Shown here in pieces: positions 43,841 to 55,006 of a DNA stretch of 64,000 nucleotides. Below the pieces are notes generated by a model that was not told the origin of the DNA, did no database searches, and saw nothing but the letters and a program-made list of their open reading frames with translations. Positions within the stretch are counted from its first letter, which is position 1, and the number at the start of each line of letters is the position of its first letter. The stretch is taken from contig JBHGNT010000016.1 of assembly GCA_043228905.1 (NCBI GenBank), positions 15,314,001-15,378,000 on the forward strand, given 5' to 3'. This DNA comes from Azolla caroliniana. Lineage: Eukaryota; Polypodiophyta. The position numbers were made by a program, and so were the translations under genes.

Positions 43841-46800
43841 GCCCCGTGGACGTGGAGGACGAGGCGAGTCGGCGCGCAATGGAGGCGGCCGACGAGATCA
43901 AGGAAGAAGGCACCAAAGTGATGCCGACAACAACTCTAGACCCTCCGGAAACAGGGGGAGTCGAAGCGATGAGAACCGGCAAGGGAAGGCCATCGCGGAG
44001 TGCTGGTACTGTGGCAAGAAAGGCCACAAGGAAAGTGAGTGCTGGAAGAAGCGCGCCGATTCGGAGAGAACCGGTTCCGGAAACGGCTCCAGACATACCG
44101 ACAAGGGAAATCGGCAGCGATCGCACTACACCGAAGACTCCGGGAGAGCCGGAGAAGGGTCTGCCTTCGTGACGAGACATGAAGCAAACTCAATGAAACA
44201 GAGCACCCCGAGATCGGACGAGGTGTAGTACATAGACTCTGGCGCGTCAAACCACATGACGAGCCATAAGGAGTGGTTCTTGTACCTTGAAAAACCGATA
44301 CAACCTGGAGTAGTCGCAACAAGAGACGACACTCCGTATCCGATCGCGAATGTCGGAGAAGTTCCCCTTAGCCATGTCGGGCAGAAAGGGAAACTCATGA
44401 ACGTGCTGCACATTCCAACAATCACGAAAAACTTGGTCTCGGTCGGACAGATCGTCGACCAAGGGATGGAGGTTCGGTTTACACACCTCGAGTGCTTCAT
44501 TGAGGAAGAAGGCCGTGTGTTTGCGCAAGGGCGCAGAGACGGGAGGATGTTCATCCTCGACTCCACTGACGGCGGCACCGCAATGTTCGCGAAGGGACAA
44601 AAATCCGAGTCAGACATCGACTTGTGGCACAAGCGGATAGGCCACGTCAACCACCAGCGGCTTCAAGATCTGCAATCGAAACAGGTAGTGTTCGGATTGC
44701 CCAAATTTAGTGGCCGAAAGGCACAAATTTGTGAAGCCTGCCAACTCGGGAAGCAACACTGACTTCCTTTCCCCAACGAGCGAAACCGGAGCCGGAACAA
44801 GCTCGACCTTATACACTCCGATGTATGGGGGCCGACACAAAACGTTAGTCTTGGCGTGAGCCAATATTTCGTCTCCTTCATCGATGACCACATGCGGCAC
44901 ACGTGGATCTACCTCATTGAGAGGAAGAGCGAAGTCTTCGACTGCTTTCGGGACCTCAAAGGGTTCGTGGAAACGGAAACGGGACGAAAGATCAAGTGCC
45001 TACGGTCGGATGGCGGGAAAGAGTACTTCTTCGGTCAATTCAACGGTTATCTACAACAAATGGGAATTCGGCGCGAATTCAGTTGTAGATACACGCCGGA
45101 GCAGAACGGCGTGGCCGAGAGGAAGAATCAGTCAGTTGTGGAAGTGGCACGGGCAATGCTGGAGGAGAAGAGCTTGCCCAAGTTCTACTGGGCCGAGGCG
45201 GTAAGGACCGTGGTATACATCCAGAACCGGATCGGAGACAAAGTGTCGGCGCACGAGCTATATTTCGGAACGAAGCCGAACTTGCGTCACTTGAGGGTGT
45301 TCGGTAGCATTGCGTATGTGCATATACCGAAGGAGAAAAGGAGGAAGCTGGACGCAAAGGCCGAGAAATGCATCTTGGTTGGTTACTCGGACGAGCAGAA
45401 GGGTTATAAGTGCTATAACCCTCGCACCAAACAAGCGCGTGTCAGCCGCGACGTTGTGTTTGACGAGTCCGTGTCCTGGTACCTGCCCCCGACTCCGAAC
45501 CCTGCCCCCAATCTGAGCTCTGACGATGACCAGTCCGATGAAGAGTCAGCGAGTAGTGGAGACTCGGCCGTGCATTCCCCGCGCAGGAAGCCGAGGAGAC
45601 GGCTTACACGCAAAGAGAAAGGGAAGAAGAAGGTGTCAGATTCCGGCACGGATAGGAAAGAGTCAGACCGACGTGAGTCCGACTCCAAGGGAACCGGTGA
45701 CGGGTCCTTAAAAGTGAAGTCCGCGTCGATCGAGAAGGCCTCGACATCGGCTAATGCGAGATTACGCCGATCTACCTGCCAGAAGAATCCTGTTTTGCGG
45801 TTCGGATACAACGAGTACATGGCGCATCATTATGCGTACATGACCCGTGTAATGGAAGTGCGTGAGCTGGAGAGCTACGCAGAAGCGGCTAAAGACGTGA
45901 CTTGGCGTGCCGCGATGGAGGAAGAGATGCACGCATTGGCGAAGAACGAGACCTAGGACCTGGTTGACGCACCAAGAGGGGTAAAACCGATCGGGTGTAG
46001 GTGGGTGTACAAAGTCAAGTACAACACCGATGGCTCCGTCAACCGGTACAAGGCTTGGCTAGTGGCAAAGGGCTAGCGCAGAAACACGGCATCGACTACG
46101 ATGAGACATTTGCGCCGGTCGTGAAAATTACGACCGTCCGTGTTTTGCTCGCAGTAGCCGCAGCCAAGGGGTGGCACCTACATCAAATGGATGTAAAGAA
46201 TGCGTTCCTGCAAGGTGACCTTGAGGAACAAGTGTACATGGTACAACCCCCCGGATTTCACTCCGGAACGAACTCCTTGGCAGTATGCTGACTAAAGAAG
46301 TCCCTTTACGGACTGAAGCAAGCCCCGTGTGCCTGGAACGCGAAGATCATGCAACAACTGCGTCGGATGGGCTTCGTCACGTCAAAATCGGACTCTTCCC
46401 TGTTCATCCGGAAAGGTCGACTCGGACCAGTTAGTATTCTACTATATGTCGATGACTTGGTCATCACCGACGCCGACCTAGGTGAAATCGACCGCGTGAA
46501 GCTCCAGCTTGCGGCATCGTTCGACATGAAGGATCTGGGGGACCTTCATTACTTCCTCGGGATCGAAGTGATCCGTACCCCCGAAGGCATATTGATCAGC
46601 CAACGTCATTACGTGCTGGGTATGCTCTTCAAACTCGGGATGGCCGGCTGTAAGTCCGTCTCGACTCCTCTAGACAGAACCATCAAGCTTCGTCCCGATA
46701 CGGGAGAGGTATGCGACCCGACGAGGTTCCGACAAATTGTCGGAAGCCTCATATACTTGACCATCACCCGACCCGACCTCAGTTATCCGGTCGGGGTGAT

Positions 46801-47404
46801 CAGTCAGTTCATGGCGCGACCTACCGAGGAGCACCTTCAGTGTGCGCAACGCGTACTGCGGTACGTAAGTGGCACTAAGGACCGCAGACTGCTATATCAG
46901 ACCAGTGTAGCCGCGCAGTTAGTCGGCTACACCGATGTTGATTGGGCTGGCAACGCCGCCGATCTCCGATCCACGTCTGGATACGCGTTCTCCCTCGGGA
47001 GTGCCGCGATCGCGTGGAGCAGTAAGAAGCAGCCGACATTTGCACTGTCGAGCACCGAAGCTGAGTACCGAGGAGCGGCTGTCGCGACATGAGAAGCCAT
47101 ATGGTTGAAGCGGCTCCTTAAGGACCTGCAAGAGGAGGTGTTAGATCCGATGACGATCTACTGCGACAACCTCAGCAGCATCCAGCTCGCGAAGAACCCC
47201 GTTTTCCATGCACGGACCAAGCACATTGAGGTGCACTACCATTTCGTCTGAGAGCGTGTCCTTTCCGGTGAAGTCGAACTTCAGTACGTGCCGACGGATC
47301 GGCAGATTGCCGACATCTTCACCAAGCCTCTTGGTCTGGACAAGTTGCGGCAATTCTCCGGTGCGCTCGGGTTGCGTCACCTCGACGTGCCAAACTTGAG
47401 GGGG
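43841..47404 (+). pseudogene. Copia D protease, integrase, RT and RNase H (broken)
   Basis: It contains the zinc knuckle AECWYCGKKGHKESECWKK, protease YIDSGASNHMTSHKEW (preceded by TAG where Trp is usual), integrase zinc segment LWHKRIGHVNHQRLQ, core IHSDVWGPTQN, SFIDDHMRH, LRSDGGKEY and NGVAERKNQS, RT with [23 protein letters not shown] and LLYVDDLVITDA, and RNase H with LSSTEAEYRGA, YCDNLSSIQLA and HARTKHIEVHYHFV. Stops lie at about 44761, 45955, 46288, 47090 and 47249. A 1-nt deletion near 46075 shifts the frame. Confidence 0.85.
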
Positions 47405-47758
47405 AGAACAGTCCTGAATGACCAAGCAAGGCAGCAGGAAAGGAGCGGAGACCGCGACACCGAGTCGGTTGTCGAGTTCGACTTCGGATCGGTTGAAGAA
47501 GCCGAGGGCAGACCCGCGGAAAAGTCCGGAAGCGGACAGAAGGGGAGCAGCCGAAGGAGAGAGCCGAAGCCAACCACGCATGGGGGAGATGACGCCATCA
47601 AGGGCGAGAAGACCGAAGACGAGTTGGAGACAGCCAACTCGGACGAGAGCGAAAACCGATCGGAGGTAGCCGAGTCGGTTCGGATGTTTGATTCAGACAC
47701 GTTGAATCAACCGAGGCCCAAGCGGAAGAAAAGGCAGCAGAAGAAGTGTCGACACCGC

Positions 47759-48394
47759 TGTTGGGAACTCGACGTTCCTTATGTCCGACGCTCGGCCACA
47801 ACCGAGATTCTTTTCATACACAGAAAAACAGGTAATGAAACGCGACACAAAAGAGGAGAAATGGTACACAGGAGGTATACGTGGAAAGCCCCAAAATAGA
47901 GGAAAAACCACGACAGCCCACAAGCTGCAAACTGTCACTATGCAGAAATATACAACAGTGAGATCACTGAGGCAACGACCTCGTGCTCTCAGATCTTCGC
48001 CACAGGCGGCGGTTACAACAGAGGCAACGACCTCGTCTCTCTCTCTCTCTCTCTGTCTCTCTGTACAGTTACGCGCTCTGATTTCTTCTTGCACCAACAA
48101 GGAAGAATAACCACAAAAAAAAACGACAACAACTACCCCGCTAAAAGTTTGCCCTAAGTCATATTTATACTAATATGACTTTTCGGCTATTTACAAATGT
48201 AGCCTCGATGGGCTCCATCCGGCTCTCCGCAGTCGGGTACTCCCCATTTGGTTCATACCGGGCCTACACCATCCGACTCTCCGCAGTCGGGTACTCCCCA
48301 TCCGGCTCTCCGCAGTCGGGTACTCCCCATCTGGTTCATACTGGGCCTACACCATCCGACTCTCCGCAGTCGGGTACTCCCCATCCGGCTCTCC
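47759..48394 (-). repeat. Truncated 3' LTR of Copia E
   Basis: It ends (minus sense) ...GAGTTCCCAACA at 47759. Its start is missing: at about 48391-48394 it joins RT coding sequence across a GGAG shared by both sides, suggesting a microhomology deletion. It includes several CCGACT...AGTCGG repeat units. Confidence 0.85.
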
Positions 48395-49704
48395 TGTGAC
48401 AGCCATAATTGCTTCACTGACCGGTCCCGAATGATGTGCATCCCCAACATCTGTCTTGCCGGACCCAAGTCCTTCATTGAGAAGGTCCGGTTGAGAGCCT
48501 TCTTCAGCATCCGTATTTTTCCTTGGTCTCGTCCGACGATCAACATGTCATCCACGTACAGGAGGAGTATCAGGAAGTCCCCTCCTTCGAACTTCTTCAC
48601 AAACACGCAGTGATCGGCCTGCGTCTTGTGGTGCCCTTGATCGGTCATGAAGGAGTCGAACTTCCGATACCATTGCCGGGGAGCCTGCTTCAGTCCGTAT
48701 AGGCTCTTCTTCAACCGGCATACCAGGTGCTCCTTCCCTTTCTCCACAAATCCTTCCGGTTGCTGCATGTAGATCTCCTCTTCGAGGTCGCCGTGAAGGA
48801 ATGCCGTCTTCACGTCCAGCTGCTCTACCTCGAGATCCATGCTTGCTGCTATACTCGCTTCTTCAAAGCTTTCCGGCTCCCCCTCATCGGTCAGCAGGAC
48901 ATGCTCTGCATCCGGAAATCTCCGGGGCGCCCTTCTCTCTCTGAGAGGATATCTACGTCTTAGGGCTTCGGTAATCGGTTCCTCCATTTTCTCTTCATCC
49001 GAATCCGATTCGGGGTCTTGACCGGTTCCGGTCTCAGCTTCCTCTACTTCTTCTTCTGCCGGTTCGGTATCCTCACCGTAACCGGCTGGTTCCTCGAGTG
49101 CTAACCGGTCTCTTGCCGGTTGGGTCTGCTCATTGTAGAGTCTATCCTTAACGGTCGACTCGGAGTTCATTATCTTCTTCTCCGACTCCCAGTCGGCGAG
49201 CGTCTTGTCCTCCATGAAGATAATATCTCGACTCCGGAATACCTTCTTGTCGACCGGGTCCCACACTCGGTAGCCGAACTCATCGTCACCGTAACCGAGG
49301 AATATGCATGGCCGGGTCTTTGGATCTAGCTTTCCTCTCCGGTCCTTTGCTACATGCACGTACGCGAGACACCCGAACACCCTCATTCGCTTCTGGAATA
49401 CCGACGCCTGATTGACAACATTTTTGTTCTGGAACATCATGCCGATCTTCTCCCAGAGCTCATGAGCTTTGCTCTCTTCATTGAAGTTGTTGTACAGGCT
49501 CATGTCGATGAAGCACCGTATGTACGCCGTTGTCTTCATGTGCATCACCTCCCATATTGCGGCGTCGATTTTGTCCGGTCTCTTGTCCCTGAACTGAACC
49601 GGCAGCCAGAGGTCTTTAACCAGGAGCATGTCCCTCATCTTCGACTTCCACACTGAATAGTTGGAGCCGGTGAGCTTGAACATGCCGCCAAACGATTCGT
49701 CCAT
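48253..49704 (-). CDS. Chimeric gag-integrase-RT ORF of Copia E
   Basis: One uninterrupted frame of 483 residues from ATG 49704 (MDESFGGMFKLTGSNYS). It holds gag about residues 1-105, then the integrase C-terminus (RVFGCLAYVHVAKDRRGKLD), the acidic linker, then RT from SIAASMDLEVEQLDVKTAFL through LYGLKQAPRQW and LLLYVDDMLIVG to QLWLSQE. The last residues and the stop come from the LTR. Missing are the zinc knuckle, protease, integrase core, RT N-terminus and RNase H. Two large deletions both kept frame. A functional enzyme is not expected. A gag-RT fragment could at most act as a partial or interfering product. Expression is unknown. Confidence 0.75.
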   Translation of the reverse strand: MDESFGGMFKLTGSNYSVWKSKMRDMLLVKDLWLPVQFRDKRPDKIDAAIWEVMHMKTTAYIRCFIDMSLYNNFNEESKAHELWEKIGMMFQNKNVVNQASVFQKRMRVFGCLAYVHVAKDRRGKLDPKTRPCIFLGYGDDEFGYRVWDPVDKKVFRSRDIIFMEDKTLADWESEKKIMNSESTVKDRLYNEQTQPARDRLALEEPAGYGEDTEPAEEEVEEAETGTGQDPESDSDEEKMEEPITEALRRRYPLRERRAPRRFPDAEHVLLTDEGEPESFEEASIAASMDLEVEQLDVKTAFLHGDLEEEIYMQQPEGFVEKGKEHLVCRLKKSLYGLKQAPRQWYRKFDSFMTDQGHHKTQADHCVFVKKFEGGDFLILLLYVDDMLIVGRDQGKIRMLKKALNRTFSMKDLGPARQMLGMHIIRDRSVKQLWLSQESRMGSTRLRRVGWCRPSMNQMGSTRLRRAGWGVPDCGESDGVGPV

Positions 49705-49721
49705 TTTTCTGTGTCGATTTC

Positions 49722-49733
49722 GCTCTGATACCA
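49722..49733 (-). other. Primer-binding site of Copia E (tRNA-Met)
   Basis: In the minus sense, TGGTATCAGAGC lies two bases after the 5' LTR, as in copy 2. Confidence 0.9.
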
Positions 49734-49735
49734 CT

Positions 49736-50489
49736 TGTTGGGAACTCGACGTTCCTTATGTCCGACGCTCGGCCACAACCGAGATTCTTTTCATACACAG
49801 AAAAACAGGTAATGAAACGCGACACAAAAGAGGAGAAATGGTACACAGGAGGTATACGTGGAAACCCCAAAATAGAGGAAAAACCACGGCAGCCCACAAG
49901 CTGCAAACTGTCACTATGCAGAAATATACAACAGTGAGATCACTGAGGCAACGACCTCGTGCTCTCAGATCTTCGCCACAGGCGGCGGTTACAACAGAGG
50001 CAACGACCTCGTCTCTCTCTCTCTCTCTCTGTCTCTCTGTACAGTTACGCGCTCTGATTTCTTCTTGCACCAACAAGGAAGAATAACCACAAAAAAAACG
50101 ACAACAACTACCCCGCTAAAAGTTTGCCCTAAGTCATATTTATACTAATATGACTTTTCGGCTATTTACAAATGTAGCCTCGATGGGCTCCATCCGGCTC
50201 TCCGCAGTCGGGTACTCCCCATCCGGCTCTCCGCAGTCGGGTACTCCCCATTTGGTTCATACCGGGCCTACACCATCCGACTCTCCGCAGTCGGGTACTC
50301 CCCATCTGGTTCATACCGGGCCTACACCATCCGACTCTCCGCAGTTGGGTACTCCCCATCCGGCTCTCCGCAGTCGGGTACTCCTCATCCGGTTCATACC
50401 GGGTCGGCCTTGGCCTGTCGGCCTCGGCCGAGTTTGTTCGTCGGCACTGTTCTTCTACCTTCCCATCCAGAGGGACCTGTTTCCCAACA
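49736..50489 (-). repeat. 5' LTR of Copia E
   Basis: 754 bp, TGTTGGGAAACAGGTCCC (50489) to ...GAGTTCCCAACA (49736). U3 carries tandem units opening CCGACTGCGGAGAG(T/C)CGG, the equivalent of the CCGGCT hairpin units of Copia 2. A TATA-like AGTATAAATATGAC lies near 50140. Confidence 0.9.
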
Positions 50490-50644
50490 ACCGCAACAAC
50501 ATAAGAGCTGATAAGGGCCACATGAGCAGACAAGCCGACCGGAAGGGTCGAAGCGCGGGAGTCGAACAGGTCGAGGAGCGCGAGCGAGGCGTGAAGCCAG
50601 GAGGAACCGGAGCTGTGAAGATCCCGAAGAGCCTCAAGTTGAGC

Positions 50645-50655
50645 TTGAGGGGGAG
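50645..50655 (+). other. Polypurine tract of Copia D
   Basis: TTGAGGGGGAG lies directly before the TGTTGAG start of the 3' LTR. The same 11 bases occur about 500 element bases upstream, at the end of the canonical pol. Confidence 0.85.
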
Positions 50656-51047
50656 TGTTGAGAGACAAGCTCAACATCGGCTGGATCGGCTGAAGAAGCC
50701 GAGGACTAGATCGGTTGGGACCGATCGGTTAGGCGGTTAGGAAAGATATTCCGTGAGGAATATATTTGGGAGTTAGTGTAGGAGCTCTTAATGAGCATTG
50801 AAGTACTGTCAGTACTTCGGTCAGTCCTTCTACGACTTGTATAAAAGTGTTCATTGAACACACACATGTAAGAAATATAGAGTCGAGTATTGAGATTGTT
50901 TTTTGGTGGAATACAGTTCTTGTGTTTTCTCTCTCACTCTCTCTGTCTCTCCCGTGTATACTGCGTAAGCTCAAGCTCTCCATTAAACCTGAGTCTTTCT
51001 TCCTTCTGTTCGGTCTTTATACCTGCTTCCGCACGTTATTTTTTACA
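50656..51047 (+). repeat. 3' LTR of Copia D
   Basis: 392 bp, TGTTGAGAGACAAGC to ...TTTTTTACA, followed by AAAAG. About 11 substitutions and no gaps against the 5' LTR. Confidence 0.95.
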
Positions 51048-51255
51048 AAAAGTTTTGAGGGTTTAAAGGTTTAGAGGTTTATCGGTTTATAGGTTTGGTT
51101 TGGTTTTGATTTATGATAAATCGATTTGGTTTGGTTCTAAATTTTTCATGAACGGTTTGGTTTAAATGGCTTCATAAAAATAAAACAGTTTGGTTTGGTT
51201 TGGTTTCAAGACCAAGAAACCGAACTGAACCGAAACCGAACCGCGCCCATTGCTA

Positions 51256-52480
51256 CCGGCAAAGCTCAGTGTACAAGTAACCATTGTACCTACAATATTT
51301 GGTGTGACATTTTCTTGCCCATAATATAACCCAAAAGTTTGCAAGGAATTGGGGAGGAATACTTTATTGATTCCAATATTGAAATGAAGCCGGTAACACA
51401 TCTTGTGTATCTGAAAGCAAATGTCTTCCTAATTGTACAAAATATTGGAAGAAATTGAACTTGTTACACGTAAAAGGATCTGTCCACTGATAATCAATTG
51501 GGTCCCAACCTAATTTGAATACTGATTTTTTAGCCAACACCCACAACTTCCAATGTGCCCTTATTTCCTCTATCACTGGATCAATATACCAATTACGGTT
51601 GGCATATTCGATGACCCTTATCTTGTGTTCAATAGCATAAGGGTAATATATCACCATTTCCCCCGATTGAGACAATTGGTTTGTTTCATCCACCTCAAAA
51701 TAACGGTAGGTCTTATCATCGGAATACCCCTTAACAGCCAAGAGTACTTTCAATCTTGAAAAACCCCAACCCATCTGTGGTTAGAGTTATTGGGTGGTAT
51801 GGGGAGTCTACTCATAGATTCCTGAATTTGTTGATATATTATTTGGCCACCATGCATATTACCTAGGATTTCTTTTTGCTCTTCCCATGAACACAATAAA
51901 AATCCTTGCCAAGTCTGAACTGTTTTTGCAGGACCTTCTGTCATTTTTCCCATGATAACCATTGTCTAGAACCCAACACTAAACCATTTGATGTTGTAAA
52001 CAACGAGTTCCAAACTATCCTTTGTCTGAGATACTCAAGATAATGTTTGGGTTTAGGTTTATTACGAAGCAAACTAGAAAATACTTGTTTCCATGCTGAA
52101 AATAATGTCCTAATAAAATTGTCTTCCCATCTATTGGCTGAAGGTACTCGGAAATTTTCCCTAAATATCCAATTTACATCCTTCAACCAAGGGGAACATA
52201 AGCGAGTCAAGCAATAATATTTTCCATATCTCTCGCCCCAGCATAAATACTCTAATGAGCAACTTACTTAACAATGCTCTTGATTCATTTGGTCTACTGG
52301 ATCAACAATACCTAATCCCCCTTTAGAATGAGGTAAGGTAATAACATCCCATTTCACTTTAGAATGAGCATTGCCTTCCGTTTTACTGGACCACAAAAAA
52401 TTACGAATCAATCTACGTATTTTTAGAATACACGACTTGGAGAATATCCAACGTGACAAAACATACCATGTTGAAGCCAA
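51256..52480 (-). pseudogene. LINE ORF2 region after the RT
   Basis: The minus frames include SRWIFSKSCILKIRRLIRNF, LPHSKGGLGIVDPVDQMNQ (52268-52480), a glycine/tryptophan-rich part (51941-52210), and IEEIRAHWKLWVLAKKS (51364-51774). These match the region between the RT and the zinc-binding domain in plant L1 elements. It ends at the MITE target duplication. Confidence 0.75.
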
Positions 52481-52486
52481 TAAAAC

Positions 52487-53400
52487 CTAATTAGCAACTA
52501 CAATCCGACTAGCAAAAGACAACTTGGCTGAACTCCATAATAACAACTTTTTCCGTAATGACAATAGGAGGGTTGCCACTCGATTTTCCATTGAAAGATC
52601 AATACCTCCTATAGTGCATCCTAGGTACCGAACTAGGCAACCTGATGGTATCCACCAAAATTGCGGATGTGGATTCCATAAAGGAGGATCTACATCCCCC
52701 ACCCAAAATGCAAAGGACTTGTTCCAATTGATTAGTGCACCTGAAGCCTTACAAAATGTGGATATAGCCAATTCTGTTATTTGCAAATTTTCCAAATCAC
52801 CTTTTAAGTATAGGGCAATGTCATCTACAAATTCAGCATCCCTTACTTCTATATGTGAGAGTGGGATGCATAGTCCCCTGTATACCAATATCACCAACAT
52901 TCAAAAAAGAAACCATTGCCTCATCAAAAAACAGAAACAGAAAGGGAGCCAAAGGATAACCCTGGCAAACTAATCAAACTAATCGAACTAATCAAGAAAT
53001 AGAAAATAAAAGGCCATAATTCCCATCCAGTAAGACTCGGCTTTGTGCAGAATTATATAATGAAGAAATACCTCTTATCCATTCTTTCGAGAAACCAAAA
53101 TGAGCCAATACACCTTGTAGAATTTCCCAGTCAACACGATCATAAGCTTTCTCAAAATCAAGCATAACAACGGCCAACGTTTGATTAGATTTGGCTGCCA
53201 AGGCCACAGATTCCCTAAATGTATAAACATTATCCAAAATGCTCCTTTCTCGAATGAATCTTGTTAGAGTGGGATGTATAATTGTAGGCATTATAGTACT
53301 AAGTCGTATACTAACTGCTTTAGCTAGGATTTTATACACTGTATTCAATAGTGTAATCGACCGTCATTTCTTGATATCCAGTGAAGGACTATCTGATTTA
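52487..53400 (-). pseudogene. LINE ORF2 reverse transcriptase (broken)
   Basis: The minus frames carry NTVYKILAKAVSIRLSTIM, RFIRERSILDNVYTFRE and MLDFEKAYDRVDWEIL (52992-53348), then EVRDAEFVDDIALYLKG (52487-52900), where FVDD is the catalytic F/YxDD motif, and LINWNKSFAF. A gap of damaged sequence near 52905-52990 separates the two parts. Confidence 0.85.
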
Positions 53401-54988
53401 GAGATAAGGTAAATTAGTCCTTCTATAAAATGTGAAGGCATATTACCCTCTCGAAGTTTTTGTTGGAATGTTGTACATAAATCTACTTTGAATAAGTCCC
53501 AATATTTAATGAAGAATGTTGGGGTTAGACCATCCATACTTGGGCAACATCATTTTGGCAAAGTTTGAAGTGCTTCACTCAATTTATCATAAGTGAGAAC
53601 GTCTTGAAGACATACATTCATATCTTATATTATTCTTGGATTCAACTTATTCCATACACAGGACCGACTTATTAATTCCTCATTGGGAAAGGAAACAACT
53701 GATAATAGGTTGGAAGAGTATTGTGTGGCTATTTTTCTCATCACTTGAGGGTTAGATGAGATGGTCCCATTCTCATGTTGTAGTTGTTTGAGTGAAACCA
53801 CATTATGATTGGGTCTCATTGCATGAAAAAATTCAGTTGTGCATTTATCACCCATTTGGGTCCAATTACCTGTCCTACAATGATATTGAAATTTGGCATG
53901 CTTTTCTAATCGCTCAACAAGTTCTTGTTTTGTTGACCCAAGTTTCGCAACAATCCAAGTACAATGTGGATAACGTTCATGTAACCGTTGTAAAGAAACA
54001 AGAGAAGTACAAGACCTTTTCTCCTTTTCTTGCATCATAGAAAACCTTTCCTTGGCTTTACACCTGAAAATTTCGGAAATACTTTGTAAGCCATTAGTTA
54101 CCTACATAGCCATTGATTCTTGCACAACATCTTTTTGAGACCATAATTCAGTGACTTGTAATGAAAAGTTATTGTCTAACAACAGATTTTCAGGAATCTT
54201 GAAATTGAAAAATTCTTTAAGGTTTTGAGTTGAGACTGAAAGAATAACTAGAGCATGATTAGAAAAGGTAGTTCCAGGCATTATATGTTTGTACCAGTTG
54301 TTGAAAGAAATTTGCCAGATAAATAAAATCTATCCAAATGAGATAGATTAGTACCATTTACATGCCTATCTGATCTTGAAAACAAAAGTGAGGTGTTTGT
54401 ACGAACCATCGAAGGACCATGCCAAGCATCTAACATTTGTAAGGAAAACACGAATTGCTCCCACATTGCTAATTCATGGCCATGTATCGTGATTGAGCTA
54501 CCTCCCATTTTATCCATGGGGTCCTCAAGCATGTTGAAATCACCAACGATACACCAATGATCAAGAGGAGGCAAATTATTTAATTAATCTTTCCAAAATT
54601 GTTGTCGAGCAGAGGCTGTATTGGGAGCATATATATTCAAGAGTCCCCATGTAATCTCTCCCTCTAGGATAATAACAAATTGAGCCCTTCTAGGAATAAC
54701 CACTTGTTTTTGGATAATGGATGGAATCCACCTTTGAGAAGTAGCCATACAAACCCCACCACAGACTTCCGTGTTGCCTACTACGGGGGACCAAAACATG
54801 TCCCAATTTCTAGATAGAATAGAACCATAACGAGAAATTCTAAAAGTATTTAAATGACGTTCTTGTATTAAAAGAAAATCCAGGGATCCACCCACTACGC
54901 ATTTGTTAATTGCTTGACGGAGATGATGTTTGTATTGTCTATATAAGGGGTCCCCTAACCCCTGAACATTCCATGACATCACTTGCAT
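53401..54988 (-). pseudogene. LINE ORF2 endonuclease and linker (broken)
   Basis: ORF2 starts at 54988 with MQVMSWNVQGLGDP, the APE-type endonuclease start. NIYAPNTASARQQFW and IVGDFNMLEDPMDKMGG (54281-54574) follow, then SHLDRFYLS. The linker 53625-54038 includes GDKCTTEFFHAMRPNHN. Such endonucleases nick the target for target-primed reverse transcription. Stops and shifts separate the parts. Confidence 0.85.
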
Positions 54989-55006
54989 TTAAGGAAACTT
55001 AGGTTG

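Larger units (their letters stand above)
47759..50489 (-). mobile_element. Copia family-1 copy E, internally deleted, inside Copia D
   Basis: Minus-strand element with 5' LTR 49736-50489, primer site 49722-49733, fused gag-pol frame 48253-49704 and truncated 3' LTR 47759-48394. Exact target duplication ACCGC at 47754-47758 and 50490-50494. Compared with copy 2, three blocks are missing: late gag through most of integrase (junction near 49388), the start of RT (near 48862), and late RT through the start of the 3' LTR (near 48392). LTR parts that align are almost identical, so it is younger than its host D. Confidence 0.95.
47405..50640 (+). pseudogene. Post-pol charged extension of Copia D (split by Copia E)
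   Basis: The pol frame does not stop at the usual end (VPNLRGR). It runs on for about 167 codons (47405-47758 joined to 50495-50640) and stays open into the 3' LTR. The tail is rich in Glu, Lys, Arg and Ser with a basic cluster PRPKRKKRQQKKCRHR that looks like a nuclear localisation signal. The tract TTGAGGGGGAG occurs at its start (47396-47406) and again as the real polypurine tract at its end. Element C has a related extension. Function unknown. Confidence 0.55.
42777..51047 (+). mobile_element. Copia family-2 element D, with Copia E inside
   Basis: 5' LTR 42777-43168, primer site 43169-43180, gag-pol, post-pol extension interrupted by Copia E (47759-50489), polypurine tract 50645-50655, 3' LTR 50656-51047. 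Exact 5-bp duplication AAAAG at 42772-42776 and 51048-51052. The two LTRs are each 392 bp with about 11 differences counted by eye. Coding capacity is lost through several stops and at least one 1-nt deletion. Confidence 0.95.
42579..51255. mobile_element. hAT-like MITE carrying Copia D
   Basis: Terminal inverted repeats TAGCAATGAGCACGGTT (left) and TAGCAATGGGCGCGGTT (right, reverse complement) enclose GGTTTGGTTCGG-type sequence. Without Copia D the element is about 400 bp (42579-42776 plus 51053-51255). Flanking 8-mers TTGGCAAG and CCGGCAAA differ at three sites, all transitions, consistent with an aged 8-bp hAT target duplication. No transposase is present. Class from termini and duplication size only. 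Confidence 0.65.

Noticed and set aside
48175-48399. Plus-strand Ser-Pro-Gly repeat ORFs in the Copia E LTR
   Set aside because: They come from the LTR tandem units on the non-coding strand. The units are DNA repeats, not a protein gene.
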